Positions 9,903-20,992 of a stretch of 64,000 nucleotides of DNA are shown piece after piece; the first letter of the stretch is position 1, and each line of letters starts with the position of its first letter. The position numbers and the translations under genes were made by a program. The notes under the pieces were generated by a model. It made no database searches. It saw only the letters and a list, made by a program, of their open reading frames with translations, and was not told where the DNA came from. The DNA is from Roridomyces roridus. Its lineage: Eukaryota > Basidiomycota > Agaricomycetes > Agaricales > Mycenaceae. The stretch is from positions 1 to 64,000 of the forward strand of contig JARKIF010000177.1 in the NCBI GenBank assembly GCA_029378245.1, in the 5' to 3' direction.

Positions 9903-11321
9903 ATGAGTGCGCCCATCCAGACTCTCCCGTTCGAAATCCTCTCCGATATAATGCTCCTCGCCGTCGAGCTCGATCCTGCTCTGCAATTTTGTATGGACAG
10001 CATGGCCTTGTCCTTGTCCCAAGTCTGTTCCAGTTGGCGACAGGTAGCCCTTCAAACCCCCGAGCTGTGGCTTCGGGAGCTTCCACTAGTGCGAATGGAA
10101 CCCTTGCAGACTCGAGTTGCGTCTGCTGCAACTACCCTGCTCTTGCGGCGGTCTGCGGATCTCCCCGTCGCCATCCATGTCTGCAAGCAGCTTCCACCCA
10201 TGCGCCGAGGTCTTGCCCAGATGCTAGATGCAGTACACGATGTTGCTCATCGGTGGGGGCGTCTTACCTTCGTTTCCCTAGGCGCAGACGAGGAAATGAA
10301 CATGTTGGCTCGGGTCCCCGGAGGAAAGCTGCAGTCTCTCAAAACATTGGATCTGCGCCTCGAGTCGGGCGAAATCTGGACAAGCCCGAACAGTGATGTT
10401 TTTACGTCCGCGCCTCATCTTTGCGATGTCTCTCTCCACATGGAAAATTCCCCTGGCGTCCTTCCCATGCCTTGGGCCCAGCTTACTCGGCTCTCGGTGG
10501 TGTGCGAATCTCCACAAGCATGCCTCGATGCCCTTGCGCAGTGCAAGAATGTTTCCACGGCCAAGCTGGTCACCAGTCAATGGTTAACAGACGTCGCAGT
10601 CCACCCGGCCGTGACCCTCGAACACTTGGAAGTGTTGGATATTCGCATGACAGTGCGTTCCTTGGGCGAAGATTTGGGCCCCTTCTTTCGGCGCCTGCGG
10701 CTCCCAACGCTCAAATCTCTCACTCTCTCCCTTAATTTCAAGTTCGCGGGCGACATCGGCTTCGCCTCGCACCTCGCCCCAGACTTAGAATTCTTCCTAT
10801 CGCATGCGCAGAAAGTCGAGAAACTGGATCTGGAAGATTGCATCTACGCGGAGGACATGCCAGCTATCCTCGCGCACACACCGCAGTTGACCCATCTCGG
10901 GTTCGCCGACAGCGACGTCAATGTCGCCGTCGATGATGATTTCTTGCGGGCGCTCACGTACACTGGGCACCGTCTGGTACCCAAACTGCGGGACCTGCGA
11001 CTTCGACAACTCGTCCCAAAGTTCAGCGAGACGGCTCTTGGTGATATGATCAAGTCTCGTTGGTGGCCTGACGCCTCTGACGATTCTGGCGTCACCAAGC
11101 TGGAGCGGTTGACGCTTGACTGGAACAAAACTGTCGTCAATGGGCGATTCAAGGATGAAACGTTTACTTCAGACTTCCGGCAAGCACTGTGGTTGTATCG
11201 CAAGCAAGGGTTGCGATTTGGAGGTATAAGGACGGAACTGCCGGAGGTTAGGGTGTACCCTGGTCCTCCTAGCACCAAACGTTCCCCGAAAAAGAAGGAG
11301 AAGAAAAGAAAACAACAGTAG
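9903..11321 (+). CDS. F-box/LRR-like protein, paralogue 1
   Basis: Single-exon protein of about 472 residues. The F-box lies at residues 5-55 (TLPFEILSDIMLLAV, LSQVCSSWRQVALQTPELW); such proteins recruit substrates to SCF ubiquitin ligases through Skp1. The rest is an LRR-like solenoid with recurring L..L.L segments (LKTLDLRLESG, LTRLSVVCESPQACLDALAQ, LEKLDLEDC-type: KVEKLDLEDCIYAEDMPAIL), ending in a Lys-rich tail. I chose the ATG at 9903 (MSAPIQTLPFEIL) because the other two paralogues align from there; an upstream in-frame ATG at 9786 would add a hydrophobic stretch that the paralogues lack. The sequence TCATTTTTTGACCAG before the start resembles a 5'-UTR 3' splice site shared with the paralogues. 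Confidence 0.85.
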   Translation: MSAPIQTLPFEILSDIMLLAVELDPALQFCMDSMALSLSQVCSSWRQVALQTPELWLRELPLVRMEPLQTRVASAATTLLLRRSADLPVAIHVCKQLPPMRRGLAQMLDAVHDVAHRWGRLTFVSLGADEEMNMLARVPGGKLQSLKTLDLRLESGEIWTSPNSDVFTSAPHLCDVSLHMENSPGVLPMPWAQLTRLSVVCESPQACLDALAQCKNVSTAKLVTSQWLTDVAVHPAVTLEHLEVLDIRMTVRSLGEDLGPFFRRLRLPTLKSLTLSLNFKFAGDIGFASHLAPDLEFFLSHAQKVEKLDLEDCIYAEDMPAILAHTPQLTHLGFADSDVNVAVDDDFLRALTYTGHRLVPKLRDLRLRQLVPKFSETALGDMIKSRWWPDASDDSGVTKLERLTLDWNKTVVNGRFKDETFTSDFRQALWLYRKQGLRFGGIRTELPEVRVYPGPPSTKRSPKKKEKKRKQQ

Positions 11322-11759
11322 GAGTGATACAATTGGGATGTGACGATAGGAACATGTAGAATTAATCCTGTATTCGGGCTCGGGGAGCATTTCCCCTAAT
11401 TGGGCCACTACGCCCGCGACCCGAAAAAGGAAATTTTCTCATATCTGCTTCGCGTCCAGCCCGCAAATTTACCGTAATTCCCTTGTAATTCACCTTAATT
11501 CACTTGTAATATATGTTGGTCAGGGAAACGGAGCATATCGGCTCTCGGCAAAAATTGTGATCCTAGCTGATGACATCGCTGATGGAGCCGGCAAGCAACT
11601 TTTTCTCGGTCTCTCACTACCGCGCAAGTACATAGGGCCGTCGAGCGACCAGGATGGGTATAATCTCTGCTCACGGCAAGTTGCTACAGCCATATTAATC
11701 GGTCTTACTCATTTTTTTGAACAGACGCCTGGAAGGCATTGGTTCTGTCCACCGCAACC
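11322..11759. other. Intergenic, with short dispersed element (copy 2) and TAATTC repeats
   Basis: 11398-11440 is the second copy of the GGCCACTACGCC...AAAGGAAATTTT element. 11472-11512 contains imperfect repeats of TAATTC and CTTGTAAT. Near 11704 the leader motif TCATTTTTTTGAACAG precedes the next F-box gene. No gene seen. Confidence 0.5.
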
Positions 11760-13208
11760 ATGAACGCGCCTATCGAGACTCTCCCGTTCGAAATCATTTC
11801 TCAGATCATGCTCCTCGCTCTTCCTGCGCCAGAGTCACGGACGCTCAGGATGATCCTCTCTCTGGTGAAAGTCTGTCCCCGGTGGCGAGGGATCGCTTCT
11901 GAGACACCAGAGCTTTGGGCTCTACCGCTTCCACGGATGAATGACCGGGTTACAAAAGAGGTGGCGTCTTCATTGACTGCCAATCTTTTGCGCCTCTCTG
12001 CTCCTTACCCGTTCCCCGTTTCGATCCAAAACGTGATACCCAAGGGAGATATTTTGGCGCCGCTGTCTGCGGTCCGCGATGCTTCTCAGAGATGGGAGAG
12101 TCTCCAGATTCATTCTTCATATTCGGGAGAAGGGGAAGCGGAACTGCTGGATCACATCCCCGCGGGAAAATTTGATTCCCTCAAAAAAATTGACTTGCGA
12201 CTGGTGGACGTAAACCTGCACCGGAGCCCGAACTTTCGAGTTTTCGAATCTGCGCCGCAACTTTGCGAGGTCAAAATTGTTATGCGGGACGCTTTCCATA
12301 TCCCTCCCATGCCGTGGACTCGGCTCACCCGGCTCTCCTTGACCTGCGCGTCCCCTCAAGCGTGTCTCGACGCCGTCATGCATTGCGAGAGCATCGTCGA
12401 GGCTCGTTTCGTCACCCGCCAGTGGATGTCAGAAGTCGTATTCAGCAAAGTGGCGACTCTCCGGTACCTCAAAACGCTCGAGATAGAGATGGCAGTGGGC
12501 TCTCAGGGTGAAGATCTGGGTCCCTTTCTCCGCGGCCTACGCCTCCCTTCCCTGGAGACTCTCAAACTCTCCATGGATTATTCCAACGCAGGCGACGGCA
12601 CGTTCACTTGGAATCTCCTCCCCGAGCTCGAGTTCTTCCTATCCCATTCCCAAAAGATCGAGCATCTTACCCTCGACCAAACCGTCTTCTCGGACGACAT
12701 GCCAGCCATACTCGCGCTCACACCGTGCCTCACCCACCTCGTCTTCGCCGATGGCGAAACCGCCAAGCAGGACGTCTTGTTCAAGGCGCTCGACGGCCAT
12801 GAGTTGGTTCCCAAGCTCCAGAGCCTAGAGCTCAAAGACCTCTTTTTCGAGTCCACGGAATCAGTTTTGTGGAGCATGATCAAGACACGTTGTTACCCTC
12901 GGGCCCCAGAGGGACAAAAGGAGCCTGTACCCCAACGTCTGAAACGCCTCAACCTGGAATGGAGTGAGAAGTTGGTGAATCCTTACGACCCGAGAACGAT
13001 CCCAGAGAAACAGTTCAGCCACGAGTTTCGTGATGCTCTCTGGACGTATGAAAAACAAGGTCTTGATTTTTCGGGCATACGGATACATATGCCAGAGTTG
13101 GAGAAAAAGCGGCGCGTGATCAGCGAGTTGCAACATAATGAACAAGCGATTCGACGGGGGACTTGGCGATGGGCAATGCCAAACTATTACTACAATTATG
13201 TAGAATAA
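11760..13208 (+). CDS. F-box/LRR-like protein, paralogue 2
   Basis: Single-exon protein of about 482 residues. F-box: MNAPIETLPFEIISQIMLLA then LVKVCPRWRGIASETPELW. LRR-like segments align with paralogue 1 along the length (SLKKIDLRLVDVNL, LTRLSLTCASPQACLDAV, IEHLTLDQTVFSDDMPAILA, LSMDY). The start at 11760 is the ATG of the conserved MNAPIETLPFE. It lies 0.4 kb downstream of paralogue 1 in the same orientation, so the pair arose by tandem duplication; divergence is high, so the event is old. A leader of the form TCATTTTTTTGAACAG occurs about 35 bp upstream of the ATG. Confidence 0.85.
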   Translation: MNAPIETLPFEIISQIMLLALPAPESRTLRMILSLVKVCPRWRGIASETPELWALPLPRMNDRVTKEVASSLTANLLRLSAPYPFPVSIQNVIPKGDILAPLSAVRDASQRWESLQIHSSYSGEGEAELLDHIPAGKFDSLKKIDLRLVDVNLHRSPNFRVFESAPQLCEVKIVMRDAFHIPPMPWTRLTRLSLTCASPQACLDAVMHCESIVEARFVTRQWMSEVVFSKVATLRYLKTLEIEMAVGSQGEDLGPFLRGLRLPSLETLKLSMDYSNAGDGTFTWNLLPELEFFLSHSQKIEHLTLDQTVFSDDMPAILALTPCLTHLVFADGETAKQDVLFKALDGHELVPKLQSLELKDLFFESTESVLWSMIKTRCYPRAPEGQKEPVPQRLKRLNLEWSEKLVNPYDPRTIPEKQFSHEFRDALWTYEKQGLDFSGIRIHMPELEKKRRVISELQHNEQAIRRGTWRWAMPNYYYNYVE

Positions 13209-13261
13209 GTTAAAGGAGAAACATGTACATTGCGTGCCAACGTAAAAAAAAAAAAGTAATG

Positions 13262-15037
13262 TCAACCTCTGTATTCGGGAGGTTCGCTCGTCTCAGGAGC
13301 ACTTCCACGACCCTGATCAATCCACTGCGCAATCAACTCGATGATATGGTCAATGTCTGTTGTACTCTGCGGCTCTGAAACCACCGGGCTAGCGACACGT
13401 TGCGGTGAACTCGCGGTGGGCTGCAAGGGCTCTGAGGGTCCGGCTGAGGGAGGTGCCTTTTCCGACAGTCGGGGGGCACCAGAGGAATCCGTATTAGAAG
13501 AGGCCAAAAGGCGGCTCGCGGTATCCGAGACAGTCTGTCGCTCGTCATCATAGCCCCACGACATGACTGTCGCCCCAGGAGGGCCGCCGAGTACAGTGGT
13601 CGGGAAGGAGCGGACCGACGCGCTCGGGGAGAGCGCCATCGCCGAGGATTTCTCGGTTGGCGGTGGGTGCGGTGGGTGACGTGGTTGATCATAAAATGGG
13701 TCAGGCTGCAGCATGTCGACGCCTTGCTTAGATGACGACCGGTTTCGACGGCGCCGCCACCACCAGAAGAACGCGCCTGCCAGAACTAAAACGACCACAG
13801 CAACAACCGGACCAGCGATGACTCCAGGATTGACCGAGTGCTTTGATGGGCTGCGAATGTCAGCAGGGCACGAAACGGAGGAGAGCGTTCACGTACTTGT
13901 CACCATCATCTGAGAGACTCTGGATGCTGTGAACTCTCATCGAGTTCAACGCCAGCTTCATATTCTCTCCTTCGTTCGTCAATGTGATTGTGTGGTTCTT
14001 GGTAGAATCCAGTCCACCCTGGTAGTATAGAAGTGCGTCGGGGACTTGCCAGAACGTGCTGCCGTTGTACGTGTTCGGTTGGCCACCATCAACGGACTAC
14101 TAGATTATGAGCGGGAGTTTTGAGCGATATCAAGTCACTTACCACCGAGTACAGCCCTGGAGGGAAAAAAAAACTTGTCAACAATCGATCCACGCGGCGA
14201 GTCATTGCGCGTACAGTTGCCAAAATTCGCCATTCCATGGATAGAGACCCCCACTGCTCCTGGGCCAAAATCCAGCGATACTGAAGATCCGAAAGCCTTG
14301 GTTTCCTCCCAAGGATGTGTGACTGTCGTATTCGGTATGCCGGGAGCTGTAGCAGAATTCCAAGTCCCAGAATACTTGAGTATTTCCGTGAACGTGTTGT
14401 CGTAGAATGCCTCGGTAGCTTGGCGTCTTGCCAGAGACGTGAATATGACAGCACTATCAAACGCTAGTTGCTGGCTTGAATTGGAAGGCGTCGCCGTTAA
14501 AGTGACTGAAGAGAATTGAGCTAATGAATACGAGTCCCGGAAAGTGATATACCGTTGTGCGTCGTTTCGGTCAGATTGGAGATGGACGCCAACATTCCGT
14601 CTGCAAGGCCCTGGGGTTGGAACGGTGCGTTGTCGACAGTAACGTTGTAAGTGCTGTTGGAAATACCAAACAGGTCGACGCCAGTTCCTGAACGCGTGTC
14701 AGAACAGTCGTCGAGGTAGAAGAGGGATATTACCATAGAATGAAAGGGTCACAGAGGCACCAGAAAGTGATGTACGATGGTAGGAGGTGCCCGAACCTGC
14801 CTGGCCATTCTGGGACAGAAATCCAGAGTCCGTGTACCAGGGTATCCAGCCGTCGGTTAGCCCAGAGTTGGAGCCATCCGCTTCAGAAAAGATCAGTGGT
14901 GGAACAGGCACACAGAGATGAAGTACCATAAGGAACTGGAAACGGATTCAGCTGCAGAGGTTGGATGAACAGCAAGTGAACGCACGATATTTCAAGAATG
15001 TGCTGGTATCATCGATAGTGAAATTCCACGGGGCCAT
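13262..15037 (-). CDS. Single-pass transmembrane protein with N-terminal ectodomain
   Basis: Multi-exon reverse-strand gene. The putative start at 15037 gives MAPWNFTIDDTSTFLKY; later exons give DGWIPWYTDSGFL, GTSYHRTSLSGASVTLSFYG, ISNSTYNVTVDNAPF, ILKYSGTWNSA and a juxtamembrane piece ending LNSMRVHSIQSL. Next come one hydrophobic segment (VVAVVVLVLAGAFFWWW) with a stop-transfer RRRRNR, and a Pro/Ser-rich cytosolic tail of about 160 residues ending PPEYRG at 13262. Proteins with an 'FTIDDT...Y...W' opening, a beta-rich ectodomain and one TM are abundant in Agaricomycetes; their function is unknown, perhaps cell-surface sensing. No signal peptide is clear at this start, so a further 5' exon may exist. 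The intron junctions at 14900-15000 are uncertain. Pieces of a related gene's 5' end recur at 15.3, 18.9 and 21.2 kb. Confidence 0.7.
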
Positions 15038-15576
15038 TGGGGAAGGTTGGAATCCAGCAACATCTTATTATTGGGCGGAACAATGCCGGGGCCGACGATA
15101 CTGCATTACCCTGGTCCACTCCGCGACACGGGGTAACCATTTACGCGATGTGGAGTCGACTTTTGAGGATTAGTGGTCCTGGTTTGCTGTGCCCACGAGA
15201 ACAAACCAGGGAATCGCCCCGCTGAACTTTTGAAGATATTGGGATTGGCTGTACAGGTGAGCGCGGAGGCTTGGCGCGCGTAAACACGGCCCCACGTATC
15301 GGCGTACTTGGATCAAATGCATTCGTCTTCCAGCTTCCAGAGTCAGGCAGACGGGAGTATAAAGTGGTGTCGGCACTCGTTTGAACGCGAGGTCGCAAGG
15401 AGCGGCGGGCCGGGTGCCGAATCGGGTTCATGAGAGCAAAGAACAAGTGTTTGACCAACAGGCGCCAACGACGCGCTCCCATGACACCGTTGATGGCGCC
15501 ACGGAACAGCTCCCAACGTCCCACATAATACACTCTGTTCAAGGCAAGTTACCTGTGGGTCAGAGTAATCGCTCCT

Positions 15577-15660
15577 TCTCATTTTTTTTTGAACAGAAGT
15601 CCCCAAAGTAGCCATGAACCCGTATCGACACTCTCCCGTTCGAACTTGTCGAGGTTGGCT
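15577..15660 (+). pseudogene. F-box gene 5' remnant A
   Basis: A TCATTTTTTTTTTGAACAG-type leader is followed by ATGAACCC, then a sequence matching the start of the F-box paralogues (MNPPIDTLPFEL-like) but with two bases missing after the fourth codon. The similarity stops within about 60 bp. The same piece recurs at 19378-19471. Confidence 0.7.
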
Positions 15661-15774
15661 TGATCACAGTACCACTGGCCATGTATTCTCAAGTTCTTTT
15701 GGTTTGAATTGAGTTGTGTATCGAATCCAAATCATATCGCATTCGTCTGTCTTGTAATACACCTCATTTGAGCA

Positions 15775-17163
15775 CTACTTCTCGACTCCAAGTTCGACCA
15801 ATCGCTTCTGAACCCACACACCAAGCGGACCAAAGTGTTCTTCCGGATCGTCCCTCCAATCTCTGAACGCAAACCAAATGTGACGAGCATCTTTTCCAGC
15901 CTGGATGACGCGCTCGTAGTCGGGTGCTTGGGCGTAGAGTTGGCGGAAGTATTGGCGTGAAAAGTTGGCATAGCGGTCAACGCGAGCTTTGTCGTCGGCC
16001 AGGTCTTCTTCGGACCATCCAATAACGACAGGTTCAGCGTCTGGACCGGCGATAAAGTCGACGCCGACAGCCATCAGAGGGTCGGAAAGGATGGCGGGGA
16101 CGAGACAACCAGTCTCCCAGTCAAAAAGAGAAGTGACTTTGGGGATCTCGTCGTCGCTGGTGGGGACTGTGATTGTCATGTTGTGGATGCCGTAGTCCCC
16201 ATGCTCGAGGACGAAGCGATAGAGACTTGGAGGCTCGGTGTCGGGAGGGAGAATGTGTGGAATGAGTCGGAGAAGAGCCTGTTTGGCAGCGAACGTAGCT
16301 GGTCCGACAGTATATTCATCGTCATCATCATCCCCCCAACCCATCTTGTCGCCCAGATCGCGAATTGTGGCCTCAATCTTGGAGGTGAAGAAGCCGACAA
16401 CAAATTCGCGTGTGGGTGCAATGGGGAGAGGGAATAATTTAGGCCGCATCTCGAACATACTATCCAAGAGCCACTTTTGTATGAACTCTTGAGGAGGGTT
16501 GTAGTTGAATAGTGCGCCACGGATAGCTGCTGCCTGATCGACAAGTCCAAACTGGGAAGAATGAAATCAGAGATGAGAAAAGAAGACGATTCAGGAAACG
16601 CACGGTTTGGTCGTCGTTCAGGACTTTCCAAACATTATCCTGGCCTTTTTTCACCTCGAAGAGGAACAGCCGGCGCCCCAGAATGTCTTGACAAGCCGGT
16701 CGATGGACGGGAAGCCTGTGGTAGAGGAGTGGAGAGACCGGGATCTCCGCCACATACTGCAGCAGACGATAAACACTGGCCTCAAGCTCGGATTCTCGGA
16801 CTTGCTTCTCGAATGGCCAGCCAGCGAATCCAGGCACGTTGACGTCGTTTCTAGCAAGACGAGCGAGGACATCGGGTCGATTTGAGAGTTTGAACAGAAA
16901 GCCCTGGGAGAGATTTTGAGATGATGTCTGGGAAAAAGAATGAGACGAACATATGCGTTGGCACCCTTTGAGACGCGAGGAATGTCGATGACTTTGGTGT
17001 TGAGAACCTCTTCGGTCTCCTTGATGAGTAGCCCGACGTCCCAGACAAAGGGCGACTTTCCTGCAGAGAGGAGAGCCATGACACCAGTTCCATCGAACTC
17101 GGTGCCATCGAGATGGTTCGGCCACTGATCGCGAGTATAGGGCGAGTCAGATTCATCCGACAT
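15775..17163 (-). CDS. Aminoglycoside-phosphotransferase-fold (APH) family protein, intact copy
   Basis: Three exons from MSDESDSPYTRDQWPNH (17163) to LVELGVEK (15775), about 430 residues. APH-family enzymes are small-molecule or protein kinases with a protein-kinase-like fold. Seen: an N-lobe with GANAYV in the glycine-loop position, RLFLFEVKKGQDN, and the catalytic Brenner motif HGDYGIHN (HxDxxxxN) followed by the metal-binding DWE. C-terminal helices contain ARHIWFAFRDWRDD. Introns are near 16890-16945 and 16550-16605. Fungal genomes carry many such genes of unknown substrate; aminoglycoside resistance should not be inferred. No lesion is seen here, unlike the copy at 19.6-21.0 kb. Confidence 0.8.
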
Positions 17164-17501
17164 CGTGGTTGGTGGACAAGACTGACTGATTTGTGTAATT
17201 TGCCTCCGTGGAAAGTAAACGCCCACATTGATCGACAATTAAAGAGATTGTGGAACGAGATCAGATCATATCAATCGGGCGCATCCTGATAGATTCCGGC
17301 AAGTAAAAAATAGAAAACACTGATCGTTCATTGGAAACGCAAAATTCAGACTAACTAAGAGACATGGTAGGAAACAAGAGAGGTAGCAATCGTAAAAACA
17401 GACGTATGCTTGCAGTTGAATGCAGGCTTGGAAGTGTGACGTTCCTGCTGTAAACAGATGAGGGAAGATACGTGGCGAACAATGGACGATCATACCGACG
17501 T

Positions 17502-18235
17502 TTACTTGACGGGCTTGGAGGTGTGCTTGTGGCCGCCTTTGACGTTGCACTTGCCGTGGACAACATATCCGGGGTCGCTCTTCTCGAAGGTGTACATGAC
17601 CGGGATATACTCGTCGTTGAAAGCGGGAGCGCGGGCGTCCTCGACGGGGACAACGACGCTGGCGGTGCCAATCTTCTTCTCGATCCAGGGAGTCGAGGCC
17701 TTGGTGTCAATGCCAAAGATCCCCATGCAGCCGTTGGCGAGAAGAACGGCGAGGAGGTCGGCGATGAAGGCAGGAGAGGGCGATGGGGTGACGGTCCTAC
17801 AAAACTGTGAGTGAGGAATGTAGAAACGGCGAGGCCACATACCCAGCCGAGACGACGTCGAGCTCCATAGGGACGAGGTCAGTCTCGGTGGTCATCCAGG
17901 TCGTCGCGACGATGTCACTGCCGAACGAACGAACGTCTTGCATGTCTTTGGCGGACATCTGGTGAGCCGTACCGGCGACCTTGACGACAGCTTCACCAGC
18001 ACGGAGAGTATGGTGAGCGTGCTGGAGGTAGAGGCCGAAGTCCTGGACGTCGTGCTTGACGAAGGTGTCGCGGATGGGACCCTTGAGGACGTCGTCCAAG
18101 GCCTTATCCTGTTCGTTGGGTCAACGACGACAACGACACGGGTCTTACTACGAGACGTACCTTGTAGGTCTCCGAGGCGACCTGGAGAGAAGGGAGAGAG
18201 TTGTAGCGAGAAGTGTCGACGAGTGCAGCAGCCAT
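17502..18235 (-). CDS. Conserved hypothetical protein, about 200 residues
   Basis: Starts MAAALVDTSRYNSLPSLQVA (18235). After a ~50 bp intron it continues DKALDDVLKGPIRDTFVKHD, GLYLQHAHHTLRAGEAVVKV, and after a second intron PAFIADLLAVLLANGCMGIF, ending GHKHTSKPVK. C-rich third codon positions suggest high expression. The upstream region is followed by a pyrimidine-rich leader. I do not recognise a named domain; it resembles uncharacterised proteins I associate with Agaricomycetes. It sits between the two copies of the duplicated APH block but is itself single copy. Confidence 0.75.
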
Positions 18236-18879
18236 GGAGAGACAAGTTGCGGTGAGAGACGTTGCAGTGAGAGACGCCGAGACAGGCAGGTTTATATAGT
18301 CCCACAATCTGGACCCACAAGGTTCCATTTTGGGAACGTGAGTCAGGAAAACAAGGCTTCCCATCCTGGAAATATTTTCAACAGCAACGGCGGGTTCCAT
18401 TTTGAGGAGGGCAGATAAGTGTGGTCGCATTCCGCCAACTTTGAAGACTGCGCGTTGACATGGGTGCCACGCGAATACAGCAAGTGGGCGCAGAGTATTT
18501 CGTTTGCCACTTGAAAAACTCGACAGGTTCGATGTATGCAATTGCTAAAGGACGTTGGCTCAAGCTGTCTCCTGCAGCTTTCTGGTGTGGCGCAGGAATC
18601 CTCGGAGAATGATGCGGTTATCTATAATCAGGAATCTGTCAGGTTCGGCGTCTGGCTGGAGGTCACCGACCTGATTGGAAATGGAAGCTAGCCGTCCGCC
18701 AAGTCGAGCCTCTCGCAGAGAAATCATGAGACTGAACAGAGCGCCACTCAACAGCTTCCGAATACAGAAGGCTCCTCTGAATTATCTATTCGGGATTCAT
18801 TCTTGTGGCTGAACTCGCTGTAGAACCCTCTGCTACAGGTCAGGTATGGTAATATGTTCCTCAAATATTGTCTCGCCAT

Positions 18880-19230
18880 AAGGCACTGAAAACAGAAGTC
18901 AGCTGCCGAGGTTGGATGAACGGGAAGTGAACACACAGTAGGCCATGTAGAGTTGAGAAGAAATCGCCACGCTTCGAAGATATTTCTTCGATATTTCGTG
19001 GCTGTGAGCGCAGAGGTTTTCAAGGGCGCATCGACGAGGCACGTTGCAGGGTGGGTATCATTGCGATGCCCGCGTCCACGAAATGAATTCAGTCAGCTTC
19101 CAGAGTCAGGCAGACTGAGATTGAGTCGGGAGTATGAAGCGGTATCGGCCCTCATTTGGGCGCGGGGTCGCAAGGAGTGGCGGGCCGCTTGCCGAATTGG
19201 GTTCATGAAAGTCAAGAACATTCAAATCGG
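18880..19230 (-). repeat. 5' fragment of a membrane-protein gene, segmental copy 2
   Basis: 18900-18945 (CAGCTGCCGAGGTTGGATGA and following) matches the 5' intron region of the membrane-protein gene near 14950-14985. 19085-19220 (CTTCCAGAGTCAGGCAGACT, GGTCGCAAGGAG, GGCGGGCCG, GGGTTCATGA) matches 15335-15440 and 21340-21465. No reading frame survives. It is part of the duplicated block. Confidence 0.7.
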
Positions 19231-19377
19231 CTTCAAGGCGAGGAAGGAAGGCGGTCCGACTGGCAAGTCGCTTGAAGGTATCGATTGAATCAACGCGCCA
19301 GCGTGACTGATTTGATGCGCCACGGAACACTCTGTTCAAGAATCAAGGCAAGTTACCTGAGGGGCAGAGTAGTCGCT

Positions 19378-19471
19378 CCTTCTCATTTTTTTATTTGAAC
19401 AGACGACCCCAAAGTAGCCATGAACCCGCCTATCGACACTCTCCGTTCGAACTTGTCGAGGTTGGCTTGAT
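19378..19471 (+). pseudogene. F-box gene 5' remnant B
   Basis: Same leader and start as remnant A (ATGAACCCGCCTATCGACAC). Here the second codon block is intact, but one C is missing from CTCTCCCGTTCG, so the frame is lost. Similarity to the F-box genes ends after GTCGAGGTTGGC. It lies just 3' of the membrane-gene fragment and upstream of the APH pseudogene, as in copy A. Confidence 0.7.
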
Positions 19472-19605
19472 CACAGTAAGTATCACTGGCCATGTATTCT
19501 CAAGTTCTGTTTGTTTGAATTGAGTTGTGTATCGAATCCAAATCATATCGCATTCATCTGTCTTGTAATACACCTCATTTGAGCCTCATTAGTCGCTACG
19601 CCACA

Positions 19606-20992
19606 CTACTTCTCGACTTCAAGTTCGACCAATCGCTTCTGAGCCCACACACCAAGCGGACCAAAGTGTTCTTCCGGATCGTCCCTCCAATCTCTGAACG
19701 CAAACCAAATGTGACGAGCATCTTTTCCAGCCTGGATGACGCGCTCGTAGTCGGGTGCTTGGGCGTAGAGTTGGCGGAAGTATTGGCGTGAAAAGTTGGC
19801 ATAGCGCTCAACGTAAGCTATGTGGGCCAGGTGTTCTTCGGGCAACCCAATAACGACAGGTTCAGCGTCTGGACCGGCGATAAAGTCGACGCCGACAGCC
19901 ATCATAGGGTCGGAAAGGATGGCGGGGACGACACAACCAGTCTCCCAGTCAAAAAGAGAAGTGACTTTGGGGATCTCGTCGTCGCTGGTGGGAACTGTGA
20001 TTGTCATGTTGTGGATGCCGTAGTCCCCATGCTCGAGGACGAAGCGATAGAGACTTGGAGGCTCGGTGTCGGGAGGGAGAATGTGTGGAATGAGTCGGAG
20101 AAGAGCCTGTTTGGCAGCGAACGCAGCTGGTCCGACAGTATAATCATCGTCATCATAATTCCCCCAACCCATCTTGTCGCCCAGATTGCGAATTGTGGCC
20201 TCAATCTTGGAGGTGAAGAAGCCGACAACAAATTCGCGTGTGGGTGCGATGGGGAGAGGGAATGATTTAGGCCGCATCTCGAACATATTATCCAAGAGCC
20301 ACCTTTGTATGAACTCTTGAGGAGGGTTGTAGTTGAATAGTGCGCCACGGATAGCTGCTGCCTGATCGACAAGTCCAAACTGGGAAGAATGAAATCAGAG
20401 ATGAGAAAAGAAGACGATTCAGGAAACGCACGGCTTGGTCGTCGTTCAGGTCATTGAAAACATTATCCTGGCCTTTTTGCACCTCGAAGAGGAACAGCCG
20501 GCGCCCCAGAATGTCTTAACAAGCCGGTCGACGGACGGGAAGCCTGTGGTAGAGGAGTGGAGAGACCGGGATCTCCGCCACATACTGCAGCAGACGATAA
20601 ACACTGGCCTCAAGCTCGGATTGTTGGACCTGCTTCTCGAATGGCCAGCCATGGAATCCAGGCACGTTGACGTCGTTTCTAGCAAGACGAGCGAGGACAT
20701 CGGGTCGATTTGAGAGTTTGAACAGAAAGCCCTGGGAGAGATTTTGAGATGTTGTCTGGGAAAAAAGAATGAGACGTACATATGCGTTGGCACCCTTTGA
20801 GACGCGAGGAATGTCGACGACTTTGGTGTTGAGAACCTCTTCGGTCTCCTTGATGAGTAGCCCGACGTCCCAGACAAAGGGCGACTTTCCTGCAGAGAGG
20901 AGAGCCATGACACCAGTTCCATCGAACTCGGTGCCATCGAGATGGTTCGGCCACTGATCGCGAGTATAGGGCGAGTCAGATTCATCCGACAT
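19606..20992 (-). pseudogene. APH-family gene, duplicated copy with a premature stop
   Basis: Near-identical to the gene at 15775-17163 in exons, introns and flanks. It starts MSDESDSPYTRDQWPNH at 20992 and keeps the HGDYGIHN and DWE motifs downstream. The codon that is CAA (Gln, after RPAC) in the first copy is TAA here (20516-20518), truncating the protein before the catalytic loop. Other changes are mostly conservative substitutions. The high identity implies recent duplication, so a sequencing error or a polymorphic null allele is possible. Confidence 0.85.

Noticed and set aside
15775..17163. Antibiotic-resistance enzyme
   Set aside because: The APH fold and Brenner motif are common in fungal proteins of unknown substrate; nothing in the sequence indicates aminoglycoside binding.
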